Notes: a model not told the origin generated them from the letters alone. Positions 1 through 14,525 are shown, counted from the first letter of the stretch. The stretch is 64,000 nt of DNA from Siphlonurus alternatus (GCA_949825025.1 OX463783.1:13861628-13925627); one strand, 5' to 3'. Numbers and translations: made by a program.

Positions 1-1924
1 TTATTTAAATATATATAACAACAATACATTCTAATATACATTAAAGGAGATTATTATTTATGTTTTATATAGATGATGAGATATATAAAGAAAAAGTCAT
101 AAATATAAAGCATGACGTCATAGATCAATACACAGAAATTTGATAGTATAATGTAATTTATATACTATGCTTGTACTGTATAACTGTCTAATGTCATTAA
201 AATAAAATAGCCTTTATTTGATTATTTTTTACATAATTCATCCTATGTATATTTATAAAATGAATTACCTAATTATGTTCAAAATTTAATTTATGATAAA
301 ATTATTCCCAATTATCACACAGTCAAAATAATAGCAAGTTTTATTTTATATTCTATTTGCAGTAAATTATTGTAATATTTGCAATATTTATGGTGCTAAT
401 AATATATTAAATTACTTATTGATGTGATAAGTTAAAATATTTTTACTCACGTCTATATATAAAGCATTCTTCAATTTTAAAAGCGTTGAAATTTCATTGA
501 ATTTCTGAGTATACATATATATGTGAATGTATACTATTACAGAAAAAGGTTAGTGTAATTAGATATTTTTGAGTAAGCAAATTGCATGCTAAGTGTAAGG
601 TATTAAAGCTTTATTTACTGTGTTAGCTTGAATAGGAATCAATGAATGGATTCTATGTAAAAAGCATAATTTACTTTAATTTTACATTTTATTTTTATAA
701 AATTTTCTTCACACACTTTTATAATTTTTATAAATTTCATTTTTTATAAAAAATAACTGGGTCTATTTTTTAATGATTTCATTTTATTTGCCAATTTTGT
801 TAATAAAATTAATACTACAATTAGAAAATGTACTTATACTATCAATTATTTTATAGAACGCTTCTCTCTATAATAGTGTTAGAAAAACCCATATATAGTT
901 TACGGTATAACACTACCCTATTTTCTAATGATAGTATATAATTTTCTCAGTTTATGTCTTATATATTTTATGAATGAACTGAATTAATGCTATATATATA
1001 TATTTATTATCCATCATCTATTTTCTTAAGCTTGAAAATACTTTGATTCCTTCTTCATATACATAATAATGAAGTCTTCAATATTTAAATTTAGCATTAA
1101 ATTTAATCAATGCAACAAAAAAAAATTAAAATAGACTTCTTTGAAAGATGAGGGTAAAAAAGAGCATCATGACTTTATCTTTATGGCTAAACTGTCTATT
1201 AAATAATATATCAGAACATTATAGGGTTGGGTTTTTAAGGTATAACAATAGAATGAAAATGAGCTCTTTGTGGGTTAATTACTCAGACTAACCTTATAGT
1301 ATCTATATATATATACCGCGAAGTTTAGAAGACAAGCCACCTCACGACACGATATGGTTACAATAGATTTCGATTAGACGCGCCCATAGCTTGCTTTTTT
1401 AAAAAAAAATAATATATAATAACCTATACAATAAATTCTAAGAAAATGATTTTTATTAAATAATTTATATTAATAGATATTTAACTTTAAGGAGTTAGTA
1501 ATTGTTTAGGATATAGTATAGACCACAAAAGCGTGGCAGATAAAGTGATCCTTTAAAATAAAAATACTCCCCCGCCTCCTACATCTTCTCTTTATAAATT
1601 CTCTCATAGTATTATCTGGGCATGCCACATTAAACCTTTTATATTATAGTAAATGCTTAATAATGCTGTTGTTATATTTAAATATAAAATTAACTTTGCT
1701 TTTAATACAATGTTATATACCTGTGTGTGTGTGAGTTATAAAATAATATCTACCTTTTTTTTTATCAAGACAGGTCTTATGTTCTTATATGATAATGTTT
1801 TAGTGCTAAAATTATTTTAAAGAGTCTACCACTTTTACTGATATGGAGCACTTCATATAAACACTTAAAAAATATCATAAATTGTTTGGCCTTTGTTTTT
1901 ACAATGCAAATTTTATATATTTAA
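1..1924. other. AT-rich intergenic DNA, no gene seen
   Basis: Low-complexity AT-rich sequence with stops in all frames. A GC-richer patch near 1315-1390 (ACCGCGAAG ... GACGCGCCCATAGC) is not classifiable. One TGACGTCA at 113-120. Confidence 0.6.
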
Positions 1925-2125
1925 TGATTCGTGCATGCTCTTCCCAACCTTTTTTTTTATTAAGTATTTTAACTAAAGAAACCATGGAAACCTAAGTTAG
2001 TATGGTCAGAAAGATGAGTTAAACTCACTGTCAGTTGTAGAGGGAACCACACATGCAAAAGGGCACATCCTGGTTATTCTATTATCTAAATCCTATCGTT
2101 TTCCACAAAATCAAACCTGCACATC
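1925..2125 (-). mobile_element. Decayed SINE body copy
   Basis: ACCATGGAAACCTAAGTTAG and, further on, GGGAACCACACATGCAAAAG match two blocks of the 5S-type SINE body (the core and the GGAACCACAT block) in the same order and orientation. No 5S or tRNA head could be recognised. Confidence 0.45.
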
Positions 2126-2522
2126 AAACATTTTATTATATTTTATACAATACTTTACAATATGCAATATAATTCATTTAATATTAAAAACAAATTATTT
2201 TGAAAAAAATATTCCTATAATATTGCTTTGTTCATTAATACATAAAATTAATTAAATTGAATAATAAAATTTTTTCTAATGAATTTATCTTCCCTGTATA
2301 CAGATTAGATTGTGCATCTTATTTCTTGATTCATGCATGAATCGATTGTGTACTTACAAATTATAAGGTTTTTGTAGTTTGATTTCCAATTTGTTTAGTA
2401 ATTGATGAAAGTAGGCAGTTATTTGTTATTAAATATATGAATACAAACTCAGCAAAACTCCCTGACATAATTATGAAGAAACAAAGAAATAATTAAATTA
2501 TACATAATGTTATATTTGTGTT

Positions 2523-2523
<1 letters not shown>

Positions 2524-2615
<92 letters not shown>
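2524..2615. repeat. (GA)n microsatellite
   Basis: About 46 perfect GA units. No gene in the flanks. Confidence 0.98.
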
Positions 2616-2617
<2 letters not shown>

Positions 2618-3514
2618 TACCCCTTCACGTGAGACCAACATTCTCTCTTTCTCTCAATATTTTGACCTAATTATAAATCATGTGAATTCAAAACCTCACC
2701 CTCTTCTTTATTTCACATAAACAATATCACTTAATCTTTAACTTCATTATCCATGACTTCTTTTACATACATTGAAGTTATAAAAATTAATAGGTAAGCG
2801 ATCATGCAGCATGCTGTGCTGATATATATTTATATAATATAATACATGTATGAGACTGCATGAGACCAGCTTCATATGATTACTTGACGTGTAGAGAACA
2901 ATATGAGAGCTTACGAATGAAGGTAAAAGATGTTGCTCTTTTTGTAAAAAGGTCAACACATCTTTTAACAATGCTCTGAACTTAAGAGAAATATAACCAA
3001 GGCAAAAATAAAATCAGATAAGCTAAAATGTATATTAATTGTATTATATTATCTTCATTTGTTGCTAAATAATAATATTATTAAATCATAAATTCAGTAC
3101 GTTTTCATGCATTTAGTGATAAAACGCGATAATACAATAACTATATTATTGCAAACATTGGTAATGAATTAAATGATAAAGATGGAAAAATGCATTGAAC
3201 ATAGTTACAATTAAATCAAACATTTTGGGGTAAAATTACAATATTACATTTATATAAGTCTTATTTTTGCAGGTAATTTAATTTAAATAGTTTTCAGATG
3301 TTAGGATTATGCATGTACATTCATAAAAAAAATAATTAATGAGGGAAGTATGGAAATTTTAATTGTAATGGTCGTAACATAGCTTCAGTACCTCCAATCG
3401 AAAGTAAATAAAAGTACTCTTTTTTGCAAAGAAACTGCTAATTATTACTGTTAAATACTTGCAATTTTTAGAGAAGGTAATAGCATATCTATCCTAAAAT
3501 CATTCTATATTAGT

Positions 3515-3590
3515 ACCACTACGTGACAACGCCCCTAAACAGAGCACATTAAAATTCGTACTGTCCCAAAGTATATACATTATAATATTA
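3515..3590 (-). repeat. Dispersed repeat family A, copy
   Basis: On the minus strand it reads CTTTGGGACAGTACGAAT, then a CTCTGTTTAGGGGCGTTGTC block leading into CACGT. The same blocks in the same order are in the 59.7 kb copy. Confidence 0.6.
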
Positions 3591-3763
3591 CTGATATAAC
3601 TGATAGTATTATATTACCTTTCTAAATTTTGCACCTAGCAATATAAAGGTATAACCTCCCTCCTCACTCTTACATGATATCAGGAGAACGTTTTTGACAC
3701 GAGATGTCGGGAGGAGTTGATCGCTGTGGTCATGACATCGGGATATGTTTATTAGCTTCAAAA

Positions 3764-3906
<143 letters not shown>

Positions 3907-4499
3907 ATTAAATGGAAGACTTAACAAAAATCGTGATGTTTCAGTTTCATATATACACGATGATGTATACACATTGCAATATGAGATTTTAATTTTTTTT
4001 TATAAATATTTCATTAGTAATCATTATATTAAAGTTTAATTTAATATTTTTAAATATTATATGTATATAGTATAGTTTATTATATTACTAAGTCTTTTTT
4101 GATTATCTAAATAATGAATTTTAATAAAATATGATTGATACTTGACAAGAAAATTACGTATGAAATTATAAAATATAATTTTTACAAATTAATTAATTGT
4201 TATTTTTATATGAAATATTTCTAATAATTATAAGAATACGACGTATATGTAATTATTGTAAACAAATAAAAAGATGATATATAATCTGTATATAAAAAGT
4301 GAAATCTAGATTTTGTTTTTACTTATTATGATTGAATTTTTGTTAAATTTTAATTAAATTTATGACAGATGTATGTCAGATAGAGTTAAATAATTAAAAT
4401 TGTAATAAAGCTATTCTTTTTTTAAACATTTTGTTCAAAACTTAAGAAAAAGTTACTAGAACTTACTAACAATTAAATTTCTACAAACTATGACAATTT

Positions 4500-4730
4500 T
4501 ACCATATTTGGATAGAAGACCTCGACAATTTTTTTTCAAATACTTCAACTCTTAAAATCGTGCTTTAAAACGCTGTGACGTCATAGTCATGCAAATATTA
4601 TTTAATAGGCAAGCATGCATTTTATTAGGTTGGACGTTGCATGACTATAACGTCACAGTGTTTTTTCTCTCGAATTTGAGGATGTTATTGATTTCAAACA
4701 AATCTGAAAGAAATTAAAAATACATAACTT
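4500..4730. mobile_element. Foldback element, TGACGTCATAGTCATG family, copy 1
   Basis: CGCTGTGACGTCATAGTCAT (4571-4590) is inverted at 4637-4661 (ATGACTATAACGTCACAG). Outside the core, AGAAGACCTCGAC and CAAATACTTCAACTC continue into sequence shared with the copies at 22.7 and 35.3 kb. Confidence 0.75.
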
Positions 4731-6869
4731 GAGATGCTCTCAATATTATATGCAATAATTTTTCATGCAATTTGCGTATACAAAAAGTGGATAAAGAACA
4801 GACATTTGCACATACTGATCATTTTGATCATTTTCCTATCACATCAGTATTATATTTATCAATCACTTTTCTAGAGTCTACTGATAACATAAAATTAGAA
4901 ATGGCTAGGACAATTTAATGTCTGAAAAAGGTTCTGACTCAGTTCTAAGGAATTCTATTATATTAAAATTTACATTGAAAACACTTTATAACTATCATGT
5001 GTTTGTATTAATTAAAACTATCATCTTAATTAAAAAAAAGAGTAATTAAATATTGCAAATTGCATCTGTCCATATAGCTATGTAAACAAACCTTTTTGTA
5101 TTTATCATCAATTCTGCATGATAGTTGATTAATAATAAATTGTAAAATATATTTCCTTTCTTTAACTAGGTCATTATTATAATCATCATTAGATTAATTA
5201 ATAAAATATTGCTACTGGTATTTGATTGATATAAAGAGAAATATTATTTTACTTTTTAAATATCTAATGAATATTTACATCCGTTTTCTTATTGATATAA
5301 AAAAATAAGTATTAAATATTTTGATTAACCCGGATATATTATAATGTTAAAATGAATATTTGATATATTACTTTGTTACGCTTGATTAAAAAATATGAAA
5401 TGAAATTTTATACTATATAGTAATATGAATTTAGATTTGATTGAATGTATAATATATATGATACAGTTATGAATATATGATAATATAAATATGAAAGGAA
5501 CATTATAGTTTATTATATATCCTACTATTATACTGTACATTAAATTTGTTATGTTGCATTAATCTTAATACAAAAAATAAGAAAAAAAAAAAAAGGGTAT
5601 AATATTTTCAAGGTATATTTAAAATAATCAATTAGAAAATTATAGTGAATTTAATTTTATATAAAAAAAAGTCAATTTAGAAATATTATTCACTCACTCT
5701 TGTTTTTTCCCAAAAGTGAAGAAACTTTCTTTTTTTTAAACAACATTAATTTAATATTAATTTCAACATTTTAAAAAATTGATGGACTAAAAAAAAGGAC
5801 CAAATCGCATTTCTAAATCACAATGATTGTTTTGAGTATTCATTAGCAGATATTCATATTCTTGAGCCACTTTTAAAAAAATTGATTTTGATTAATGCAA
5901 TAATATCACATATGGGTGAAGAGTTTCTTACTTAATTTTTTTGTGCTGTCATTAATTTTTTATACATCAATAAATTAAGTGAGATTACATTAAGATTTGA
6001 TCAAAATATAACAATCTATTTCCTCTTCTAAAAAGTTAGCAAGATTATGAAATTGTAGCTATTATCATTAGATTTTTTCTTACAATATATTATTTTATAT
6101 TTCACACAATATAAATACTATCTGTTCATAAAATACTTAGCATGTAATAAATTTTTTTTATATAAAATCTAAATCTGATACTAAAGAAAATTTAGGCTAA
6201 AAATATGCACAAAGTTCTTTGCAGATAGCCCCTTATATGTTTAGTGGATGTGTTTTAATTATGTAGAAAATACATAAGTTCAAAATTATTGTATTTTTTA
6301 AACTGAAATTAAGAGTTTTTTTTAAGACATGCTTTAGAAATATAAAATGGCAAAAAAGTTTGCAGTTTTTTTTATATATAATAAATATTTATATCTCTTT
6401 GTTATAGTAACATTATGCGCTTGCACGGGTATATTATTATATTAAAAAAAAAAAAACATTACCACCATTACATCTCCGTTAACTAACAATGACCTGTGAA
6501 AATCTTTTCAATTGCAAATATCTCACGTACTAGCAATATGCTACAATTTTCTCTTACAATTTTTTTATAGTTCTATATGTAAGAATTCCTTCTTTTATGA
6601 TCAATCTAGAGCGGTTTTCATTTGTACCTCTTCGTTTTTTTATGACAGCACGAGTATTAGTCGTTACACTTGTGGTTTAATATAATAATATATGACCTTA
6701 TATTGATGGGAAATATATATTACAGGTGTGTTTTTATATCACATGAATTATATATAGATGAATAGAAGATATAAATTTAATGTGATTCAAGAAGAAGTTG
6801 TCTTGAAGAAAGATAACCATATATCTTACTAATCAAGGTTAGTGTCATTTAGTTTATATAAGCTGATAC
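4731..6869. other. AT-rich intergenic DNA, nothing recognised
   Basis: No open frame over 70 codons, no inverted repeat or RNA gene seen. Confidence 0.6.
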
Positions 6870-7080
6870 TTGGTTAGTGACAGGGGTGGATCCAGGCAAG
6901 GGGAAGGGGGGACTGGAGGGCCCACGGCCTCCTAGAATTTTTTTATTTAACATGGGCAATATAGACATTTTCCCCACTTGAATTTGAATTTTTTTAATTT
7001 TTAGTATAGATAAATTTACCTTTTTATATATTATGTGTACACTTCGATCTGCTGTACGATTGTGCAAGGTTACCCCTGCC
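6870..7080. repeat. Possible hAT-like remnant
   Basis: GACAGGGGTGGATCCAGGCA followed by a G-rich stretch is a kind of terminus seen in many animal hAT-type elements, and CCCCTG recurs at about 7072-7077. The flanking bases do not form a convincing 8-bp duplication, so this is tentative. Confidence 0.35.
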
Positions 7081-7549
7081 TCATTGGAAATTTATAATTT
7101 GGGTATTAAGAAGCCACGGGACAGTTAATAACGCTTCCTTACAATCCATTACAAAGAAGGAAGTGATCAATATTATATACAAGTATCTTATATACAAGTA
7201 TTATCGTATTGCAGCTTGAAAGTGAACGTAGTTTTCAAATCTACAATAAGAAACAATTTATTATTCATCCTATATTCTATGTATTAAAGGCTATATTATT
7301 TCAAAGTTTAAAGCTTAAAAAAGGATCTTCTATATCAGAAAATGGAATAGTTTTGTTTTGTATTCATCGGGCAGTCAAAATGACATCATTACTATGATTC
7401 CTATATAACCTATAATTACAATAAATTAATTAGATTTTTTTTTCAATGTTGCTCTCGTTCAGTTGAAGGTTGACGAAGTATATTAATTAAAATGTAGAAA
7501 TAAATTTCAAAGGAAATAAATGCATAATCTATGCGCTATACCTACCCTA

Positions 7550-7670
7550 CTAAACTGTTCGTCACTTGAAATTGATTTGACGTCACAAACCTTCTCCTTT
7601 GCCCTCCAATGTAATTCTAATGGGCGAGGGTCCCATGACGTCAAGTCAACTTAAAGTGACGATCAGTTTA
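7550..7670. mobile_element. Short foldback element with TGACGTCA in both arms
   Basis: AAACTGTTCGTCACTTGAAA followed by TTGATTTGACGTCA pairs with the complement of TGACGTCAAGTCAACTTAAA and GTGACGATCAGTTT. A TA lies at each border. The centre is GC-richer (GCCCTCCAATG ... GGGCGAGGG). Confidence 0.8.
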
Positions 7671-8103
7671 TAGATGATCCTTGTTTTATTTGTTATATAT
7701 ACCATGGTTGAAACAACGGCTATGGCAAGCTACAAATATTTTCTCTTTTGTCTATTTAATGTTTACGTGCTGTATATATAAACAGAAATATTTTATTACT
7801 TTTCAAAGAAGAAAACGTAATTACTATTTGAAATAGTTAACTGATAATAATATCCTTTTTGTAATAGGTAATAATAAAATGAACAGCAAATAAGTATGCT
7901 GCTATATAAGTATATATATTGACTTACAAAAAAAATTAAGTTCAATTGTTTTTTAATTGAGCTATATTATCTTTAAGAGTAACGCCTATCTACTTGTGTG
8001 GGCACTGAAAACTATAATATACTCTCTATATTTGTTATCGTACAGTATTTAAACTAAAATAATATTATATAGTTATATGAAAATTTGACTTTTTCTTATA
8101 ACA

Positions 8104-8429
8104 ATGGAGTATCAACCTCAATTTTTTTTTATTGCAGAAATGGATAGAGGGTGCAAAGTTATGTTACCATGATTTTTTTCAGATTTTTTGCAGCCCTGGA
8201 AGTATTTTTAAAAAATTCTTGAAAGTCCTTTTTGTGACGTCACAAGGTGGCAAGTCCTATCCTTTTCTTAAGCAGAGGCGCCACGTGACTTCACAAAAAG
8301 GACTTTAAATAATCTTTTAAAAATACTTCCAGGGCAGTAAAAAAATCTGAAAAAAAAAATCAAGGTAGCATAACTTTGCACCCTCTATCCATTTCTGCAA
8401 TAAAAGAAATTGAGACCGATATTCCATTC
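8104..8429. mobile_element. Near-perfect palindromic element (TGCAGAAATGGATAGAG family), copy 1
   Basis: The left half runs ATGGAGTATCAACCTCAATT, TTGCAGAAATGGATAGAGGG, TGCAAAGTTATG and AAGTCCTTTTTGTGACGTCA to the centre near 8265; the right half is its inverted copy with scattered changes. It matches the 47.8 kb element almost end to end. Confidence 0.9.
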
Positions 8430-9597
8430 GTTGATTGTAAGTTTTTATGTAATCATTTTTCTTCAATAGCCTTAGTTATAATATAAATGTGTTCATAAAA
8501 TGCACAATAAAATTAAAGTCAATTAAGAAACAGTCCAACGTTATAATTCAAAATTTCCATTACTCTATTGTGTATTTGAAAATAAAAAATCAATAGCAAT
8601 TAGTAATGAAAAATTACTTGAAATTTTAATTTTTTTTATTTAATGTTTTGTATAGGCATTTGCTAAACAAAAATTAATCTATGAAGTCAATGAAGACGAA
8701 GTGTAATAGTACCAACCAACCAATCGAAGTGTAATAGCTCTATCAGAAGACGGTATTTTATATTAATTCAAAGTGATATTCTTGTGATTTTTCCTTCATC
8801 TCTATATAAATCCAAAGCGTCGGAAAAAAATAAAGAGCCTAAAGCCACCAGAATATCACTTTAAATTAAAATTTTGAGTGTCCACGCTTATACCAAAAGA
8901 ATAGTCTTAAATGTGATTTAATTATTTACCATGTTGGCCTTTTTTTTTAATAAATTGCTGTGATAAGGTTTCTAATATTATCATTCCCTGATTTGCTGTA
9001 AATAAAAATCAAACTTATATTTAAAGATTTGCAGATAATTGCATTTCGTGAACGTTTGTGGTGACCTGATGCGTGCATGCAGTCTTATTCTAACCGAATA
9101 ATCTTTATAAATCCAGTGTTAAATATATATAAGTAGGAATATCTAGATCATATATTAAACTACCCATTTTCTTTTACTATATAATTTAAATTTAATCATA
9201 AATAAAATATCAATATGAATGTTCATATTGAAATCATATACAACAACATCATCACATATTTATATACCAAAACAAGGGCAGTTAAAATTCCATCACGTTT
9301 TAAAAAATAAAAAAAAAAATACTCACACAGAATGTGTAAATTTTAATGACCTTATATACTACGTTTTATATTATATAAGTGTGATTTCAAACAATACTTG
9401 TTCCCTATATATCTTATAAAAGTCGTGATATAAAAAATAAAATATTTTCAATTTTTTTTTTTTCTAGTGAAGAAAACCGCATGGAATGGAAAGAGCAGGC
9501 GCGAAGTTGGTCTTATTATCGTGGTTTATTCTATATAATCAAAACTATTATAACACCCGCAACATTTCTCAGTGAGAAGAGAGTGAGTGAATATGCT

Positions 9598-9599
<2 letters not shown>

Positions 9600-9682
<83 letters not shown>
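9600..9682. repeat. (GA)n microsatellite
   Basis: About 41 GA units. Confidence 0.98.
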
Positions 9683-9685
<3 letters not shown>

Positions 9686-9886
9686 ATAATGCATTTGCCT
9701 ATAAGCATTAAGTTAAGTATATTATAATACCAAATAACAAGTCGGCACATTTCAATCAAAGCTATTTTGGTTTGGCTGAACACAATAAAAAAAAATGTAA
9801 TTTTATAACATGTTTTCAATCGATTCAAAAAATTATAAAATACTATAGTTTATATTTTTTATACAAAAGAATTGGATTTTTTAATA

Positions 9887-9887
<1 letters not shown>

Positions 9888-9918
<31 letters not shown>
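9888..9918. repeat. Poly-A run
   Basis: About 30 A. It could be the tail of a decayed retroelement on the plus strand, but the preceding sequence is not recognisable. Confidence 0.8.
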
Positions 9919-9920
<2 letters not shown>

Positions 9921-10438
9921 CGATTGAGTGATAAATTGTAATGTATTATATGAAGCAATTTCATGCAATTATAATAATCCATATGTTTTAAATTTTAAAA
10001 AGTAATTCGTAATTGTATGTTTAAGTTGTTTCTATTTTAAACTATTATATTATAAATTGTTATTAAATTAATGATAATTTAATAATTTAAGAATTTATTT
10101 ATTTTAAAATTTACAATTTTTAGTAGATGAAAAAAAAAAACTTAACAATTTAAATTTAAAGGGACACTCAAAATGACTTTATTTGTTTCTTCTATACATT
10201 AAAATTATTAACTGGTCATGATCTACAAAAAATGTAATTCTTTGTACAATTTCAAAGCAAAATTTTTATGCCAATTTATGTTATAAATTCATTACAATTA
10301 TTCTGATATGAACATAATATATTTATAAATCAATTTTTTTTTTTTGAAGAAAAGAAAATAACACATTTCTTTTTTACTTACAATCTAAAAGTGTTTGATA
10401 CAAATAAAAAACACGTCCAGAAATTGTGACATTAAGAG

Positions 10439-10442
<4 letters not shown>

Positions 10443-10521
<79 letters not shown>
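10443..10521. repeat. (GA)n microsatellite
   Basis: About 39 GA units. Confidence 0.98.
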
Positions 10522-10523
<2 letters not shown>

Positions 10524-12039
10524 TAAATTGTCAATGGAATTTAGGGTAAAAATGTGTAAAGTGTAAGAAGACAAATCGATAAAAATACATAAGTAATGGT
10601 GAGTAACAAAAGTATATCATTACAGTGTTAAGTACAGTTAACATTGTCGGAATGAGATGAAAGAAATTCAGGTTACAACGTTTGACAATTGACAAATGAC
10701 GGTGTCAAAGTGATCAAGAACTCACAGTACTCAAGTATGTTTCTTTTTATATGTAAGTTATTGATGGTTGACAATTTACGAATTTAAAATGGAATATGAA
10801 CCTTAAAGCCTTTGAAATAAAGTTCATATTTTGTCTCTAAAAGTTTTCAAATGCTTCTGGGGTTCTAAACAATGATTAAAAATATTTTTCTAATATTCGT
10901 TTATTAGAAGTCTTATAATATAATATCAAAATCTATTGCTAAGTACAATAATTTTTTAACACGTTACATTAAAATAAGAGAAAAAAAGAGAGATGACCAA
11001 AGAGAAAATTCTTTTAAGATTTTTTGAAACCATAATTAAATAAAACATATAAAAATGACATTTTAATATTAAAATCTTCATAATATAAGAATTATGAAAT
11101 TACATGAGTAGTTTTAAAATTCTTAAACAAAATATATTCCCTATTAATTACTTCATTTTCTAACACTTTACAAAATAAAGGAAAAGTTATGTTCTTTAAA
11201 AATCTTCCACCATAGGTGGTCTTCGAAAATATTTCTCATGATCTTAAATCATTTCTTACTGCCAAACATTCCTTTTTATTTTTTTATACGGATAAGTAAT
11301 AATATATTTTTTAAAAACTAGTCCATTATATTTCTATACTTTATGGTAACATCTATGAGCCATCAATATGAAAAGTAATGATTAATAAATTTCAAAAAAT
11401 ATTAGACAGCATATTACTGCGTAAAAGTCAATATATTGAATCAAATAATAAACAATAGATATTATTTCATTGAATTTTAGATTATTAGACTCTAATGGTT
11501 GTACAATTGTATTTGTAAAATAAATTTACAGTACACACTTATGGCATTTCCAAATGTTACCCCAAATCTGTCATAAAAGGTATGCAAATTTGACCTTTGT
11601 TATACGAAATAGCTCTTTTTTATCATTCCCAAAATTTAAATAAAATATGTAACTATTTTGAAGCCTTATATTATATTTGGTGAGTCGTTCCATTACAGTC
11701 ATTTCAGCAATTAAAAATTAAAGCATTCCTAAGAGTATTAAAATTTTGATTTTAAAATAATTTGTGTTAAATAATGTTAATTAAATGAAAATACAACTAT
11801 TTTTTGATGGCTAAGATTTAGTTGACAAAATTTAAATTATTTATTTTCTTATATAAAACAATTATGCATGGGTAAAATAATTTTTGATTCAATAGAACAG
11901 CAAATGCAAATTAACGAAAAATTTATCATTACGTAATTCTATATAATATTATTTCAATTTAATTTTATAGAAACTATAACCCTTTAGATTGTCAATATTT
12001 CAATTGTTAAAGATTTTTCGGTATATGTATATTTATCAG
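10522..12039. other. AT-rich intergenic DNA, nothing recognised
   Basis: Stops in all frames and no repeat structure that I could identify. Confidence 0.6.
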
Positions 12040-12235
12040 CCTGTATTGTGACTAAGGGAACTATGGAAACCTCAGTAATTGATGGAAGATGTCAATAATT
12101 ATCTCCCGTGTGGTTGCACGAGTTGTTGCTCTTTTGCTTATGCCGCCATATGTTTAAAATTGGACAGTGGCTGGGATCGAACTCACGACCTTGTGATTAC
12201 GTGTTGGTACGCAAACCACTGCACTAAAATTAAAA
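12040..12235 (-). mobile_element. tRNA-derived SINE
   Basis: On the minus strand the head has an A-box-like TAGTGCAGTGGTTTGCG and, about 30 bp on, a B-box-like GAGTTCGATCCC, the internal promoter pair of tRNA genes. The rest does not fold as a usable tRNA (no clear acceptor stem), so it is a SINE head and not a tRNA gene. The body carries CTGAGGTTTCCATAGTTCCC, very like the central stretch of the 5S-type SINEs. A short open frame across it on the plus strand is incidental. Confidence 0.75.
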
Positions 12236-13329
12236 TGTATATCACGAAAATGGACAGTATATTAGACTATACCTAATTTAGATGGTATCATGGTCAGTAA
12301 TTATGATATTTTATTAATTAAAAATAGTAAATGTTATTATATCTTCCTTGTTAAAAAAAATTCTATTATCATTTTTTTTATTCTAAAATTTCATAATCTA
12401 ACCATAAATAAAATCAAGTAAAAGTTTTATATTACCTTTTCTGTAGAATTTTTGTTAACAAGAAATTTGTAATTAGAGTATTTACGTCATTAATTTTATT
12501 ACAACAATTCTTATGTTAGAATTACTAAGAATCTTTAGCAGCAGGTGCATGCTGGTACGCATAATGCTCCAGTTTTATAGTAAAGAAATCAGAATTAAGG
12601 AAAACAACGTCTTATGTTTTTTTTTTTTATTTAGAATAAAATGTAACTCACGATTTTTCATGATTACAGAATTCTTCACGTTTTTAAGTACTTATTTTTT
12701 TCTATATTTCAACTAATTTATATATTATATCGTGCGTTAAAAAAATATTTATATGTAGGTTTCATCTGTATTAAATATATGTTTATAGTTAATTATAGTG
12801 TTTGATATAAAAAAATATTTAATTATAGTTAAAAAAATTGATTGACATATCAAGGTTACAATAATGTAAAACAATTGATGATAATTGTAAATAGGAACAA
12901 ATATATTTCAACGTTCTATTATTATATTTTTTTTTCTTATACAGTAGCACGAGCTGTATAAAATAATTATAAAAAAAATATTTGATCGATCACGTTTTTT
13001 AAATCAGTTCTTTTCAACGGTATATTATAATATTGTAATGTATAAAAGTTTCAATGTTTTTCTCTGTGTATCTATTATACATTAATTTAGCATATAACAC
13101 CATTCGAAAAGACATGAATATATTACTTATTTTTATCATTTCACTTGAAAAATTAAATAATGAAATTTTGTAGTTATAGGATAATATAAGAATTATATAT
13201 TATATAATACACAATTGTTGGAGGCAATGGGAGTCTTTTTTAAAGATATAAATCATAATGTTGCATTTAGGACTGAATATTATTATACCTTAAGACTGTG
13301 GGCGAAAACTTATTATCATTTTTTTTTTT

Positions 13330-13520
13330 TACGTTTTTTGTAGACAATCATGCAGTCTATGGAGATGCAGTAGTGAACTTGTGTTTTTTTTTTAGACAGA
13401 CTTATGCTCTTTTTACCTCTCCTTAATTAAATTGCAAATCTGCATCTGTTTGTCTCTTAAAAGAAGCTAATAGCTAGAGGCTTCAAGTCAGCTAATTTTT
13501 TGATGTTCCCACCATCCTAT
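13330..13520 (+). repeat. Dispersed repeat family A, body copy
   Basis: ATGCAGTCTATGGAGATGCA, AGTGAACTTG, CTTATGCTCTTTTTACCT and GCAAATCTGCATCTGTTTG match in order the segment at the right edge of the window (63.9-64.0 kb). Confidence 0.6.
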
Positions 13521-13799
13521 CTAAACCAATGAAAAAAAAAAGTGAATTCATTTTTTCATTAAGAATAAGATTTTTTAGGGAACATTCCTTTACGGAAATT
13601 TAGTCCAAACTGAAAAATACAGTAGATAATTCAAGATTTAGATTTTTTACTTAATTTATAACCGAGAAAAGTTAAAAAACACTTTGCTTCATTTTCAAGT
13701 GCAAGATAGACCTTAGCGACAACAGTTGCGCAGCAAGAACGCACTTACTTGAAGTCTCTATTGGAGCTGCATTATACTGTTCTATAAAATAAGAAGGTA

Positions 13800-13878
13800 A
13801 AGTTCATGACATTCATGCTGTCCCAAAGTGTACAAAGCAAGAGTAACATTCGTGCTGTCCCGAGGTGTACATATAATT
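13800..13878 (-). repeat. Dispersed repeat family A, duplicated head
   Basis: On the minus strand two head units follow each other: GTACACCTCGGGACAGCACG then GTACACTTTGGGACAGCATG, each followed by AATGT. The pair faces the 13.3 kb body copy, which is in the opposite orientation. Confidence 0.65.
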
Positions 13879-14443
13879 TTGTAATGAGAGCATGTTTCTA
13901 AATGTTACATAAAATTAGTACTTAGCATCGTAAAATTGAACTTTTAAAAAATATAACATTTTGTAAAACATACTTTGTATACAATATATTGTAACATGTT
14001 TCTTAAAACGTTTTACAATTAATAAATTACCATGAACATTGCCTATATATTTAAAGGAGGAAAAGTTTTACTTCATATATATTATAATCTAATTCTACGA
14101 AACCTTTTAATTATTTTCACGTTTATATACTTAATTTAACATTGATTGAAAATTAAAACAACTTAAATATTTTATATATCAAATATCTAGTTCTTTATTA
14201 TGAAGTTTAGATTCATATTGTTATATTATTTTATGTTATTTATGATAAATACCATGACAATATAGAAATTAGATCAATGCCAAGTTGATAGTTTTGTAAA
14301 TCCGATTATATAATAAGATCACGACCCGTTGACGATCTTCTCTCACGATCTCTTAGCCTTTCAGTGCCGTCTTGTTTCTACTCATCTCATAAAAAATAAT
14401 ATTACTAATTTTTTTTTATTCTATACCTACATACAGATAAACC

Positions 14444-14446
<3 letters not shown>

Positions 14447-14521
<75 letters not shown>
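14447..14521. repeat. (CT)n microsatellite
   Basis: About 37 CT units. Confidence 0.98.

Positions 14522-14525
<4 letters not shown>

Noticed and set aside
6870..7080. Complete hAT element with CAGGGG...CCCCTG ends
   Set aside because: The flanking octamers do not match and the inner terminal sequences are not inverted copies; kept only as a tentative remnant.
12150..12235. tRNA gene
   Set aside because: A and B boxes are present but the acceptor and anticodon stems do not form; it is part of a SINE.
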